From positions 434,001-498,000 of the forward strand of contig JACKQL020000001.1 in NCBI GenBank assembly GCA_018296165.2: DNA of 64,000 nucleotides, given 5' to 3'. The position numbers and the translations under genes were made by a program. How positions within the stretch are numbered: position 1 is the stretch's first letter; each line of letters starts with the position of its first letter. The DNA is from Termitomyces sp. T153 (taxonomy: Eukaryota > Basidiomycota > Agaricomycetes > Agaricales > Lyophyllaceae). Below, in pieces: positions 46,319 to 57,358 of this stretch. The notes under the pieces are model-generated. The model made no database searches, had not been told where the DNA came from, and saw only the letters and a list, made by a program, of their open reading frames with translations.

Positions 46319-47640
46319 GCGCTTTAAAGCTAGACTTGTTGCAAAGGGTTATGCACAACGTCCTGGCATTGATTATAACAAAGTTTTTGCACCAACATTT
46401 CAACCTGCATCTTTGCGCCTCATCCTTGCTATTGCTGGCATAGAGGACATGGAATTGCGCTCTGTGGATGTCACTTCTGCTTTCCCCAATGGAGATCTGG
46501 AAGAAGATATCTATATGCTTCAACCAGAGGGGTTTCAGAATGGAAAGAAGGTACTCAGGCTCAAGAAGTCACTTTATGGTCTAAAACAAGCAGGCAAGCA
46601 GTGGAACAAGAAGCTACATGGAGCATTATCATCAATGGGCTTCAAAAGACTTGAATCTGACCGCTCTATCTATCTCTATATCAGAAGAGAAGTCAAGATC
46701 ATTGTGCCCATCTATATTGATGACATTACACTTGCTTCAAAATCTACTGCTGCACTTGACTCTGCTGTTGATGACCTCAAAAAGCACTTCAAAATCTGTG
46801 ACTTGGGCCCTTCCCACTTCCTTCTAGGTGTTCAGATACACAGAAACCGCTCTAAACGCTCTATTTCACTCTCACAACGTCAATACATTGTTGACATGTT
46901 GGAGCGCTATAAAATGAGTGATTGCAATCCAGTATCTACTCCAATGACACCTGGAATCAAACTCTCTAAAGCCATGACACCACAGAATGAAGCAGAAGAG
47001 GAGGAGATGAGCAATGTGCCTTATTTAAATGCAATTGGTTCACTGCAGTATTTGGCTACTATGACAAGGCCAGATATTGCTTATGCAGTCTCATGCCTTG
47101 GACGCTTCAATTCCTGTCCAGGACCCAAGCATTGGGCTGCAGAGCATTTATTACGCTATTGCAAAGGCACAATGGATTATAGACTCCATTTTAATGCTGA
47201 CACTGGCATTCAACCCTTTACTACATTCTGTGATGCCTCACATGGAGATTGTCCTGATTCCGGCCGCTCTACTGGTGGTTATCTAACTACAATTGGTGGT
47301 GGAGCTATTGGATGGAGTAGCAAGCTTCAATCAGTTGTTGCTTTATCCACAACTGAAGCAGAATACATTGCTGCTGTAGAAGCTGGCAAAGAAATCATCT
47401 GGATGTGGAATATTCTACATGAAATGGGATACTCTTCTACTGCTCCATCTCCCATGCTGATTGACAATCAATCTGCAGCCAGTGTTACCAAGAATCCAGA
47501 ACACCATGGACAAATGAAGCATCTTGACCTCAGCTTCTATTGGCTCAGAGATGCAGTTGATCAGCAGAAACTCATTCCTCAATTTTCCTGGAATCTATTC
47601 CAGATCTGCTCACAAAATCACTTCTTCTACCCAAAGTGGA
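46319..47640 (+). CDS. pol: Reverse transcriptase and RNase H of copia element C1
   Basis: The frame opens at IERFKARLVAKGYAQRPG. RT motifs follow: VFAPTFQPASLRLILAIA, SVDVTSAFPNGDLEEDIYM, LKKSLYGLKQAGKQWNKKL, and the catalytic YIDD in PIYIDDITLAS. RNase H has FCDASHGDCPDSGRSTGGY and ALSTTEAEYIAA. The enzymatic motifs appear intact. The normal C-terminus is replaced after about 47600 because of the deletion into the LTR. Only the frameshift at about 46312 separates it from the integrase part. Confidence 0.9.
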
Positions 47641-47651
47641 ATTCTGCAGGC

Positions 47652-47814
47652 CAGCTCTATTCAGTTCAATCATGGATTCTCCATGTGATTCACTATTCAA
47701 CATTATAGTATATATATGGATAATGTAGAAGCCTGAAGTTCCCACTCAGTTTCTGACTCTGGACTTTCAGCTTTAGTGACTATTCAGTCCCCTGTGCTTT
47801 GCCTGTCTTCAACA
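47652..47814 (+). repeat. Truncated 3' LTR of C1
   Basis: AGCTCTATTCAGTTCAATCA to TGTCTTCAACA matches the 3' half of the 5' LTR. The first 120 bp are deleted. Confidence 0.85.
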
Positions 47815-48535
47815 CAGAACTGTCAGAACCAGTCATGGAGGGGGACTCTTACAGGAGCCAAAATCACCTTGGGGAGGTGATGCCAACAGCAAGTATGTAA
47901 ATAGGGAAAGAAACTAAGAAACTAAGAAATGAGAGTGAGTAATGAATGGAGAGAAGATCAGATAACAACAGAACACAAACAAGATATCAGGTAATGTCAA
48001 GGTTGGGTGTAGCTACAGACTAAGGGACCTTATATAGCTGTAGTATACTGCCAAAAGGAGAAGATGGAAGTGATCTAAGTCAGGTGGGAGTGATCTAACA
48101 TAGGTGGAAGTGATCTAAGTCAAGTGGAAGTGATCTAAGTCAGGTGGAAGTGATCTAAGTCAGGAAGTAATCTGAGTCATGAAGAAGTGATCTAGAACAA
48201 GGGAAGCAATCCTGAAAGTGATCTTGGGCAGATGGAAGTGATCTTGGGCAGGTGAAACTGATCTAAGACAGGTGGAAGTGATCTGGAACCTGTGGAAGTG
48301 ATCTGTACCTGTGGGAATGATCTGGAACAGGAAAAGCAGTCCTAGAGGTGGCTAAAACCTAGATGTGGCTGAAACAGGACTGTGGCTGACATCTGGGGGT
48401 GTGGCTGAGATCTAGAGAGGGACTGTGTAGAATCTGAGGTTGGATAATGGTGAAGAGAAGGGGAGAATGGAATGGGTCATGACAAGGACTACTGACTGCT
48501 AGTCATCAAGCTGCACACCTCCACCTTCTGAGTGC
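47815..48535. other. Leader/spacer between copia C1 and gypsy G3, with a minisatellite
   Basis: It begins near TGTCAGAACCAGTCATGG, which could be an old LTR start. About 13 imperfect 20-bp units (GGAAGTGATCTAAGTCAGGT) fill 48060-48330. No coding region is seen. Confidence 0.4.
48060..48330 (+). repeat. 20-bp minisatellite, about 13 imperfect units
   Basis: Unit GGAAGTGATCTAAGTCAGGT. The first units are nearly regular; later ones have variants (GATCTTGGGCA, GATCTGGAACCTGT). Spacing varies by a few bases. Confidence 0.8.
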
Positions 48536-51500
48536 TTGGCTTCTCTTGGCTCCAAACCCTGCATAGACTGGCCCAGCCTCACTCTCTGCCTTGACTGGGA
48601 TGCTAGCCTGATTCTGGACCAGTCCCCTTCAATATCTCACTCCACCTCAAAAGCCTACTTACATCCCCTCTACAGCTCTGTTTGTCCACACAATTTTCAT
48701 TATCAATGTCTAACTAGGCAACTAACTCTCCTATGGTCCTTTCCACTCTCATCAACAGCAGAGCCTCTAGCACTTTTGCACAATACTCTCAACAAGCCTC
48801 TTGAACTCTAGCTCTTCAATCAAAACCTACCCCAACTACAATCACCCAATACCACAGCAACTTCTTCACACTCAACAATGATGTAAGATTCCAGGTCCAG
48901 CTCCTTGTCACCTAGCTTTTGGACATCAATCCTGACATCAACTGGACGCACCTCACCATATCTTGCTGCAATTACACAAATGCCCCAACCACAAATCCAT
49001 GTCATTGTCAAAATCCATACTTCTTTCTGACAAGTACAAAGGATCAAGGGACAAAGCAGCATATTTCTTATGAGCCTGTAAACAATACTTTGCACAAGCA
49101 GAAGTCATCAGGAATGAGGTCAAAATAGCAATGGCATTGGCATTAATAAAAGGAGACAAAACTAGCAAATGGTCAGAGAATCAGCTAGAGTTGAAGAAAG
49201 ACAGATGCACTCACCAACTAGACACAGTTCCAGCAGAGCTTCAAAGACCAGTTTGGTGACTGCACACCACAGGAAACTGCTACTGCCAAAATTTGAGTTC
49301 TGCAGATGGAAAACAAAACTTCAAAAATGACACTGGATGGAATGAGGTAGCCCTACTTGATCATTACAAACTTAGTCTCAAGAAAAACCTATTGTTGAAG
49401 GTTTATGCCATGTGATCCACTTTCTATTTCCCTACAAGAATGGCAGAATAAGTCAGACCTGCTTGACAGACAGTTGAGGCAGTCAAAAGTGATGGCTGAG
49501 TGTGCAGATGATGAGAGAAGAGAAGCAAAAAAGTGGAGAGAAAGATCAGAAAAATCAGAATCAATATAGGAATACCAGCAGGACAAACTGCAAATACTAG
49601 CTCTGACACACCCACAGAAGACCCAAATGCAATGGACATTGATAAAACTTGGAAATGGGGTCCTCCAACCTATTATAATTGTGGGAAGGTTGGGCATATT
49701 AACTGCCGGTCTCCAAAAGTTATTAAGGTGGTTGAAATTGAAATGATGATAGTAACAATGGGGAGCAAAAAACCTCCACTATGGTTGTTGTAAAACTGTG
49801 GCAGCTTGACAATTTAGAACCCCTGAAAGTAAATGGGTTACTGAACTTGAGTGCCACAAATATGTTTATAAACCAAGAATTTGCTGGAAAGAATAACTTT
49901 TCAATCCAAAAACTGCCATGAGCTATACCAGTCTTCAATATAGATGGATCAAGAAACAAAAATCGCTCTATTGTTGAATATGTTACTCTGTTGATGAGAT
50001 ACAAGAATCATTCTGAGAAGGTACATTTTTATGTAGCAAACATTGGAAAGTCAGATATAATTATGGGGCATAATGGCTTGAAAAACATAACCCAAATATT
50101 GACAGGAGATGTGACATTAAACTATTGTCCAAGTTCATGTAGCAGGGATAGAATTGATAGACTGAAGATGGAGGAAAAAGAATGATTGTGTAAAAAAAAA
50201 GAGTGAACAGTAAACATAGAAAGAACAATAGGGGAAAAGAGACACATCTCAATATATACAATTTTTTGATCCAGAGGTAGGGGTACTTGATCTGCTATTC
50301 CTAGAAAAGAGCTGGATGCCAGCTGCTACAGCATTGCACATCAATGCCAAAACAAACATTTTACAATGAATTACCCAGCATGAAAATAAATAAAAACAAA
50401 AGAAAGCCATTAGTAAGATGATTCCAGAACAATACTACAAGTCCTTCAGATTGGTTTTTGAGAAAGAAAGATTCAATGAATTACCTCCTTAAAGGGCTTG
50501 GGACCACACAATTAATTTAGTACCTGATGCCAAGTTGGCAAAGGCCTCAAAAGTGTATCTCATGGGCCCACAAGAACAACAGGAACTGAATGAGTTTTTA
50601 AACAAACATTTGAAAAGTGGGCCATACAAGAAGCAAAGTTATTTTGGAGAGCAGAGTTTTTTTTGTGAAAAAGAAGGATGGAAAATTAGGACCTGTACAG
50701 GACTATCAAAAACTAAATGCTGTAACAGTGAAAAATGCATATCCACTACTATTGATATTTGAAATCATTGGGAAGCTCTGACATGCTCATATATTCTTCA
50801 AGATGAACATTTGGTGGGGATTCAACAATGTTAGGATTTAGGAAGGAGATGAACATAAAGCCACATTCCTAACCAATCATGGATTGTTCAAACCTATGGT
50901 CATGTTCTGGACTCTGCAACTCAACTGGGATGTTCCAAACTATGATGAACAACCTATTGAGAAAATTATTACTCTGTAGCATGGTGATGGTGTACATAGA
51001 TAACAAGACACTGGCAAAGGTCATGTTGGAAATCCTTGAGATTCTAGAGCAAAATAAGCTACACCTTAAATCAGAAAAGTGTGAGTTTGAAAGGTCAAAG
51101 ATCAAGTATTGGCTGTGGTAATTGGGGAAGGAAAAGTGGAGATGGACCTAGCAAAGCTGGCAGCAATCAAGGAGTGGCCAACCCTAAGAACAGTCAAGCA
51201 AACCCAAACCTTCCTAGGATTTTGTAACTTTTACTGCAAATTCATTGATGGATTTGCAATTGATAAAGCTGACCAGAAAGAATCAGAGCTTTTGTTGGAC
51301 TGAAGACTGTAGTAAATTATTTCACACCTTGAAGAGTAAGCTGACAATGGCACCTGTCCCAATGTTGGCAGAAGATAATGATCCATACAAGATTGAAGTG
51401 GACACATCTGACTACACATCAGAGGCAGTACTGTCACAAAAACAACAAGGAGAATGGCATCTGGTTGGATATTACTCTAAGAGTTTTACAGCAGTGGAAC

Positions 51501-51598
51501 AAAACTATGAAATACACAATAAAAAAATGCTTGCAATCATATGAGCATTAGAAGAGTGGTGTTACCTTAAACATACCATAGAAATTTGGATGGAATAA
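48536..51598 (+). mobile_element. Decayed Ty3/gypsy element G3 (different lineage), 3' truncated
   Basis: Gag traces lie at 49035-49200 (KGSRDKAAYFL, QYFAQAEVIRNEVKIAMALA). A knuckle follows at 49672-49711 (YYNCGKVGHINCRSP, first Cys changed to Tyr). Protease traces run 49800-50185 (FINQEFAGKN, VFNIDGSRNKN, DIIMGHNGLKN). RT traces run 50500-51290 (DHTINLVPDAK, MVMVYIDNKTLAK in place of Y-x-DD, FLGFCNFYCKFIDGF). RNase H traces are at 51330-51550 (VDTSDYTSEAVLSQKQQGEW). Stops and frameshifts are frequent. The element ends abruptly where LTR-B sequence begins, so integrase and 3' LTR are missing. Confidence 0.82.
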
Positions 51599-52407
51599 TA
51601 CAAATGTAAACTGGTCGCTAGCCATAGTTGCTCATGCCACTAAGTTGGAATAATGCAAATAGGTGCCTGCAGTCGGCACCACACTAAGTCGAGGTCAAAG
51701 TTGAGAAGGCTTGTCACAAAGCCAGAGTCAAAGATGAGATAAGGGAAAGAGAGGCAAAGTGAAATCTTTAACTGGTAAGTGCAAAGATGGTGGAGTTGTT
51801 CGATGGGTCAATAATTTGATGACGTAGTGTCTATGTACAGTCAGTATTTATACATTTCAACATATAGTATGTGAAAGTAAACAAATAAGTACCACTAGTG
51901 ACAGCATCTGTCACTGTGTTTATAGTGCATACAAGGCGTCAGTCTGTAACTAAGTGAAAAATCATAGGCGGAGTCTTGGCAATGCCTAATTGCTAATAAA
52001 ACCAAAAAGAAACAAGTCTGATGCCAACACCTGAGGCATAGACACCATTCAAGTATGTTAGTAAGCTTGGCAAAAGAAATGATAGTAAAAAGGTATGCAT
52101 CTGATACTTTGTCCATATATAGTAGGAGAATGCCATTTTGTCACTCAAATCGCTAAGGTCACTAATAATTGTTGCTAAGGAGGGTCTAGGCCTTGATGAT
52201 CTAGGCCCCAGTTCCAAACTTCACGTGATGTTTCTCATGATCAATAAGTCTCATGGTTGCTAAAGTCTCATGCTTCGGTCCAATCCTCTGGCTAGATCTC
52301 CTGTGCTGAGTGTTGTGACTTGTGTCAAATTCAAAGTAGTCAGCTGCTGCTAAGTCTGAAATACCAAAATGCCGAAAATGGTGCTCAGCGGTAACTGGGG
52401 CTCATCA
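51599..52407 (-). repeat. 3' LTR of B1 (truncated)
   Basis: The inner end reads TGATGAGCCCC on the minus strand, as at 58428. The outer part is lost at the junction with G3. It contains an intact, uninserted ATTGC site at 51989-51993. Confidence 0.9.
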
Positions 52408-52418
52408 TCCTCCCCCAT
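52408..52418 (-). other. Polypurine tract of B1
   Basis: The minus strand reads TGGGGGAGGA directly before TGATGAG of the 3' LTR. Confidence 0.75.
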
Positions 52419-52493
52419 ACTGAAATATTGACTGTCCTCAGTCAACCTCAAAGTCACATGCTCGATCGCTTGGTTTGTGCGCCTGAGAGATTC

Positions 52494-52502
52494 AAATAAA
52501 AA
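52494..52502 (+). promoter_or_regulatory. TATA-like box of the antisense gene
   Basis: AAATAAAAA lies about 80 bp before the antisense start codon and about 90 bp from the LTR edge. The decayed copy has TATTTATAAG at the comparable place (about 11090). Confidence 0.35.
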
Positions 52503-52580
52503 CAGCTGGCAGTATCGCTTGAACTTCATCACCCCACTTCCTTACTATCTAATCTCCTCCAATATCTCAATCTTATCGCT

Positions 52581-54585
52581 ATGTCCAATCTTGCGTCTCA
52601 ACTTGAAAAGATAACAATGGCCCATGCTTTTCTTGATCAGGTCGACAGACTGCTCACAGTAGCCTGTGTGTCCTTAGCAAAGGATCCTTGTTTGGCAGTC
52701 ACTGCCATCTTCCAGATGTGGCTGCAATGGTTCAAGACTGCGGGGAGTGGAGTTGAGTGGCCAGAGTTGGCGACTGTCAAGAAGGAGTGTCGCCAACTGT
52801 ACAAGTGGTACAAGGGGGAGGAATGGGTTCACCCATTTGATGTTCATTTTGTAAGTTTCTTCTTTTCTTCTTAGTGACAGTTCTGACAAGATCGCTAGGC
52901 TTCGGTCTATCCTTCCTTGGAGTTCTTAATGGATGACCTTATGGCGGGAATGACGGTAAGTGCCCTGGCTGTCGCTAGCACTAGCAACACCACTAAGGTA
53001 TGTCAGCTTTTTGAAGACTTGTTGCCAAATGACCAGTTGTTCTTCCAGCACCCGGTAGGTGCATTAGCAGTGGCGAGGGGGGAGGGACAGAGTGAGGGTC
53101 ATGAGGGTGAGGAGGCGGCAAATTGTGGGGACATTCAAGAGGCGGGCCCCTTGACTCCCAAGGCTGTGGCTGGTGGCATTGCTAGGGGGTTGGCAACATC
53201 ACCAAGACTGGCGACAACCCCGAGGAGCAAAGGGAAGGGGAAGGGAAAGGCATGGGAAGAGGAGGATGAGGATATTGAGGTGAGTCCCTTTTCTTCTTTT
53301 TTGCTAACTCTTGACAATGATCGCTAACTTTTCTTGCAGGACCAAATTGAAGAAACGTTTACCAACAAGCGCTTGGCAACACTCCTTCATTGGCAAAAGG
53401 CCTCAACAGTGGTGGACACTGGACTGGGAGCCGGGGTGAAGTTAGAGAAGGCCAAGGGGAAGGTAATGGTGCCGCTAGAGAGGCGACAACAATATAAGCA
53501 CATGCAAGGAACGGTAAGCACTCAGTGATTGTTTCATTCTTTTGTTGCTAACAACTTCCTCTAGTGTGACCACTGCTGGGCCAACAACAACCCCAAGGGC
53601 TGCTGGTACCCAATGGGGGTCCAGCCCTGCTATCGTTGTGACAGCACAAGAAAGAGCTGCTCGCACAGCGGACGGTTGTCGAGGAGTACTAGCAGCAAGT
53701 TCGCTAAGAAGATAGCAATGAAGGCGGTGTCGGTAAGGAACACAAGGGCTTTTGTGAAGCAGCAGAGGGAGTTGGTGAGGTGAGGGGAGCCCATCAAGGT
53801 CAAGCATTTGAGCTTGATCCTACCGACGTCGCAGGAGGAGGCTGTAATTGGAGGTGGTGGAGGCGCTAAGGTGAAGAGCAGGGAGATGGTGGAGAGCGAC
53901 AAGGATGGCAGCAAGAATGATAGCGACGGCGATGTGCCCCTGGCACAGAAACAAGCAGCAAGTCCTGTGTTGGTCACTAGCGCTAAGCAATCTCAAACAG
54001 TCGCCAGCGAGGAGGGAGAAGGGGATGTGGAGATGGGGGAAACAACTCCCTTAGCAATGGTTGCTGAGGTGGAGCGGGAGGCAAGCGGCATGGAGATCGA
54101 AGGTGAGGAGGAGCTCAAAGTCATACCAGTCACTGCTGAGGAGGAGGAAAGGGGTGAGGAAGTCGAAGTCCAATGACGGGTAAGTTCTTTCCTTTTGCTA
54201 GCTTCTTGGCCGCTAACTGCTTTGCTAGGGAACCTGGAGCAACATGCCTTTGTGCCAGGTTGGTGACGATGAGCTGGAGTGGCTGGGCAAGGACCTTGGT
54301 TGGCCGACACCACTAACGTCAGCGGCATCGCTAGTGGATTTCGACAAGAGGGCAGTGGGAGTGGAACGGCAGTTCCAGAGGGAGCTGGAGGCTGCCAGGG
54401 AGGAGTTGTTAGCGGTGCGGGCTTGTTACACTGTTGCTAAGCAGACATTGGCGACACTGGCGGGATATCAGTGCAACTGTCAGGCCTTCTTGGCCTGGCA
54501 AGAGGAGAACAACGTCGGAGAGGGAGATTGGGAGGAGGCAGAGGCAATGGAGGTGCCTGACGATGACGCTGACCTTGACGCTTAG
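52581..54585 (+). pseudogene. Antisense gene of B1: cysteine-cluster and coiled-coil protein
   Basis: Seven exons (52581-52850, 52899-52955, 53007-53279, 53340-53513, 53565-53774, 53835-54179, 54229-54585), all joined in phase 0 with GTAAGT/GTGAGT-type donors, make 562 codons. The N-terminal 90 residues are helical (MSNLASQLEKITMAHAFLDQ ... WVHPFDVHF). A basic patch (RSKGKGKGKAWEEEDED) follows. Exon 5 starts with a Zn2Cys6-like cluster, C-x2-C-x8-C-x8-C-x2-C-x6-C (CDHCW, KGCWYP, CYRC, KSC). Then come an acidic stretch and a C-terminal coiled coil (RQFQRELEAAREELLAV). One in-frame TGA (54174-54176), one change from CGA, breaks it. AATAAA follows the stop. A DNA- or chromatin-binding role is an inference from the cluster. 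Confidence 0.72.
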
Positions 54586-54604
54586 CAACAGTCGCCTCTC
54601 TGTA

Positions 54605-54610
54605 AATAAA
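54605..54610 (+). terminator. Polyadenylation signal of the antisense gene
   Basis: AATAAA 20 nt after the TAG stop, in a T-rich context. Confidence 0.45.
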
Positions 54611-54979
54611 TTTTTATTTTTGTTAGTATTCAGACATAGACCAGCCCCCTTAAGGGGCTCCAAAAGAAAATGTATAGTAATCTTAGCAACAATTTCAAAA
54701 CTCAGAGGAAACAGAAAGAAAAAGCAAACAAAATTAATAGGGCGTACTAGCAACTGTTGCCTAACGCTAGCAACGTCTGAAGGCAAACGCTTAGTAGATC
54801 ATCATGGTGAAATACCTCTAGAGGCGTGCCAAGCACTGGTGACAGAATAGCCAAACGCAGCATCAAAACAAGAAAGTAGTAAGGTAGAGTGTCTGTGAAA
54901 CACCTTTTAACTAGAGTAACAAAATGAAAGAATAACAAAAATGAAAGGACTCAATGTTTTTGTAAGCTATTGTTGACTG

Positions 54980-55019
54980 TTTTTTTTTTTTTTTTTTTTT
55001 TTTTTTTTCTTTTTTTTTT
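54980..55019. repeat. Homopolymer T tract (29 T, C, 10 T)
   Basis: It lies between the convergent 3' ends of the antisense gene and the integrase frame. Read on the minus strand it is an A tract about 70 nt after the integrase stop codon. Confidence 0.9.
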
Positions 55020-55089
55020 CTGGATAATAGAGATGGGGATAATAAGAAACAAGGCAGAGTCAAGATAAGTCGCTAAAACTTAGCAACAG

Positions 55090-56325
55090 TTAGATTTCTT
55101 CTTCACTGGTGATGTTGCCGGTATCGTCGTTGTCAACAAGTTCAGTTTGCTCCAGTTCTCGGAGTCGAGAGGTATCGATGTCAAAAGCGTTGCTAGGCAC
55201 TGTTATGTGTTCTCTAGCAAAATAAGGGATTAAGCAAAAGGCGGCAATGGGGCAATGTAGTACTGAGCCATCTAATTCACAAATAATGTAAGCACCTCCA
55301 CAGTTGCAAGAGATTACCACTAGTGGGCCTAGGTAATGAGGCTTCATCTTTTTCTTATGTGTTACCTCAATTTTAGTATTCCTCATCAGTACGAGGTCAC
55401 CTGTTTTAAAGTTGTAATTGCAGATCATAGCGGTGTGTTCTGTCTTGAAGCGAATGGCTGCTAAGTGGTGAGCGCTAAGCACTTGGCTGTGAAGGTGGTC
55501 AAGATCCTCTTGGCAACGCTGAAGATCAATTGCTCGGCAGGCTATGAGGTCAGTTGTCAACAACAGCGAGTTTGGTGGCAGTTGCAGATATGTCACTTCT
55601 ACTATGTTGGCAGGCAGGAGAGGGTGGGTACTGGTTGTCGCAAAGTAAGGGGAGCAACCCATCCGCTTGCATACTGTAACATGTTCTGACCAAAAGACAG
55701 AGTAGGTAGCAGTACTCCACCTAGACTGATCACCATCAACTGCTTTGAAGAGGGCTTGGCAAACATTGAAATAAGGCCGCTTGATTATTCCATTAGTGCG
55801 CTTATTGTAACCAGAGATCCGGATGTGGTGCAAGTTATACTTCTTCGCCAAGTAGGTAACCGCCTTTAGGATTGGGGGTCCATTGTCTGTAACAATTTTG
55901 CTAAGCGCTCCCCAACAACAAATGACATCCTCATACAGCCACTTAGCAATGGCTTCGGTGTTCTCTCTGGCAAGCATACGAAACTCAGGATAATGAGTCA
56001 GTGAACAACGTCCTTGAATGATGTATTTGAACTTATTGGAAGGTGGCATGAACATGGTATCAACATATATCTTGCTGAACAAGGGTGCTGGCATAGCGAC
56101 AGTTGGTGGAATGAGAACCTTGGTCAGCTGATGTATCTGGCAGAGATGGCAAATCCAAAGGTACCACACAATATCAGCGCTAACTTGAGGCCACCAAAAT
56201 TGTTCTAGGAGGGCTGAGCAAGTAGCAAAAAGACCTCTATATTCCAAGTTGTCATGCATAGCCTTCAAGACTCGTAAGCGGCTAGCAGTGGGAACAAACA
56301 GCTTGTGAGTGCCATCTCGATTTCT
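55090..56325 (-). pseudogene. Integrase of B1 with altered catalytic residues
   Basis: The frame starts within THKLFVPTASRLRVLKAMHD. The zinc domain keeps CHLC, but the second His is Tyr (HDNLEYRG for H-x4-H). The core has Asp in KIYVDTMFMPP and Asp in IVTDNGPP. The third catalytic residue is Lys instead of Glu in TNGIIKRPYFN (AAG for GAG). The C-terminal region (MKPHYLGPLVVISCNCGGAY) and an acidic tail are complete. The 390-residue open frame is otherwise intact. Its upstream neighbour is Gag rather than RNase H. Confidence 0.85.
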
Positions 56326-57004
56326 TTAATGACAAATGAATCCCACTGGTGCCATTACTGGTCTTGGTCATAGAGGTGTCCATTCCCTTTAAAACCCACT
56401 TAGCGCCTTCGAAGACTTGATCAACGTCATAAGGGTCCTCAGGATGGTGGTCAGAAAGAGTGATTTTGAGACGGCAAATGATTTTAGACCATAGCAATGT
56501 GGGGATACCTTGTTGGAACAAGCGGCATTCCTCATTACGATAGAGTTTGCTGTTAGCGAGTAACCATCTTGCAATATGTTGGAAGTCCCTGTAGTAGTCT
56601 GAGAACCTTCCCAAAGTCGCTAAGCCACTGTTGAATGTCTGGTTGACCAATCGTTCCAGATCGCCAAGGTTATAACAAGCACTAGCGTCAGCACCAGAGT
56701 ACAACCTAAGCACTGCCGCTTTCCGTTCCTGGTAAGTGTATGGTCGAGGAATGTTGTTGCTGATAATAACATTGTTGCCAAATTCAGGTAAGCCAAGCCA
56801 GGTTTCTGCCATGTCATAAGGGACATATTGAGCCACATATTCTTTCTTCTGCATGTCATCAGCAATGCCGCAGTCAGCAAAGAGATATTCCAGTTCCTTG
56901 AAGTATTGGGGGAGTTCCCTAGGGCGACTCTCATCCCATTTAGGTGCAGTTGTGTCATTGTGTGGTGGCATTCTAGCACACCAAGCGGCGGAGTCATTGT
57001 TCAT
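56282..57004 (-). pseudogene. gag: Gag of B1
   Basis: MNNDSAAWCARMPPHNDTTA, then PRELPQYFKELEYLFADCGI, AETWLGLPEFG, AVLRLYSGADASACYNLGDL and YYRDFQHIARWLL make a typical Agaricomycete gypsy capsid. The frame also continues upstream of this ATG to about 57320 (ARAKHCLENLVESPP) with one stop, so the true start may lie nearer the LTR. At its end Gag runs into the integrase in another frame. The nucleocapsid knuckle is gone. Confidence 0.82.
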
Positions 57005-57334
57005 GTTAGCAATTGATGGATTTAGCAAAAGGAGGGGGTTAGTTGGTGATGAAGGGATAGATTGGGCTTCTGGGAAGAAGATTGAATCTGTTGGGGTCAA
57101 AGGTGAAAGTGGTGCATCGAGGAAACTTTCAATAAAGGTGCCCGGAAAATTGGCAAGGATTTTGCTAACGTCACGAAGTTTTTTAGCAGCTTTGAGTTTG
57201 TTGGCAAGAGGTCAAGGATGGGTTGCTGGCAAAGAATGCTGAGGGGTCAAAAATGAAGGCGGAGGTGATTCAACAAGGTTTTCCAAGCAATGTTTTGCTC
57301 GAGCTCTGGTTTCTGGTGGAATGGTTAACTTCAA

Positions 57335-57355
57335 AGTCCCTCGTGGTGGGCTCCA
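57335..57355 (-). other. Putative primer-binding site of B1
   Basis: The minus strand reads TGGAGCCCACCACGAGGGAC, three or four bases after the inner end of the 5' LTR. It has the TGG start expected of a tRNA 3'-end complement. The tRNA is not identified. Confidence 0.5.
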
Positions 57356-57358
57356 AAA

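Larger units (their letters stand above)
43236..47814 (+). mobile_element. Ty1/copia element C1, nearly full length
   Basis: 5' LTR, leader, gag, protease, integrase, RT/RNase H and a truncated 3' LTR follow in the copia order (integrase before RT). Damage: stops in the gag-protease region, a frameshift at about 46312 between integrase and RT, and a deletion near 47640-47652 that removes the end of pol, the polypurine tract and the LTR start. No target duplication is evident. Confidence 0.92.

Noticed and set aside
48060..48330. CRISPR-like array
   Set aside because: Units are contiguous and degenerate, with no unique spacers, in a eukaryotic genome. It is a minisatellite.
53775..53834. In-frame TGA at 53781 in the B antisense gene
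   Set aside because: A 60-nt phase-0 intron (GTGAGG...CGCAG) removes it and fits the pattern of the other introns, so I do not count it as a nonsense mutation.
54980..55019. Poly(A) tail of a retroposed gene
   Set aside because: The A tract lies on the integrase strand, not on the antisense gene strand, and the antisense gene keeps its introns.
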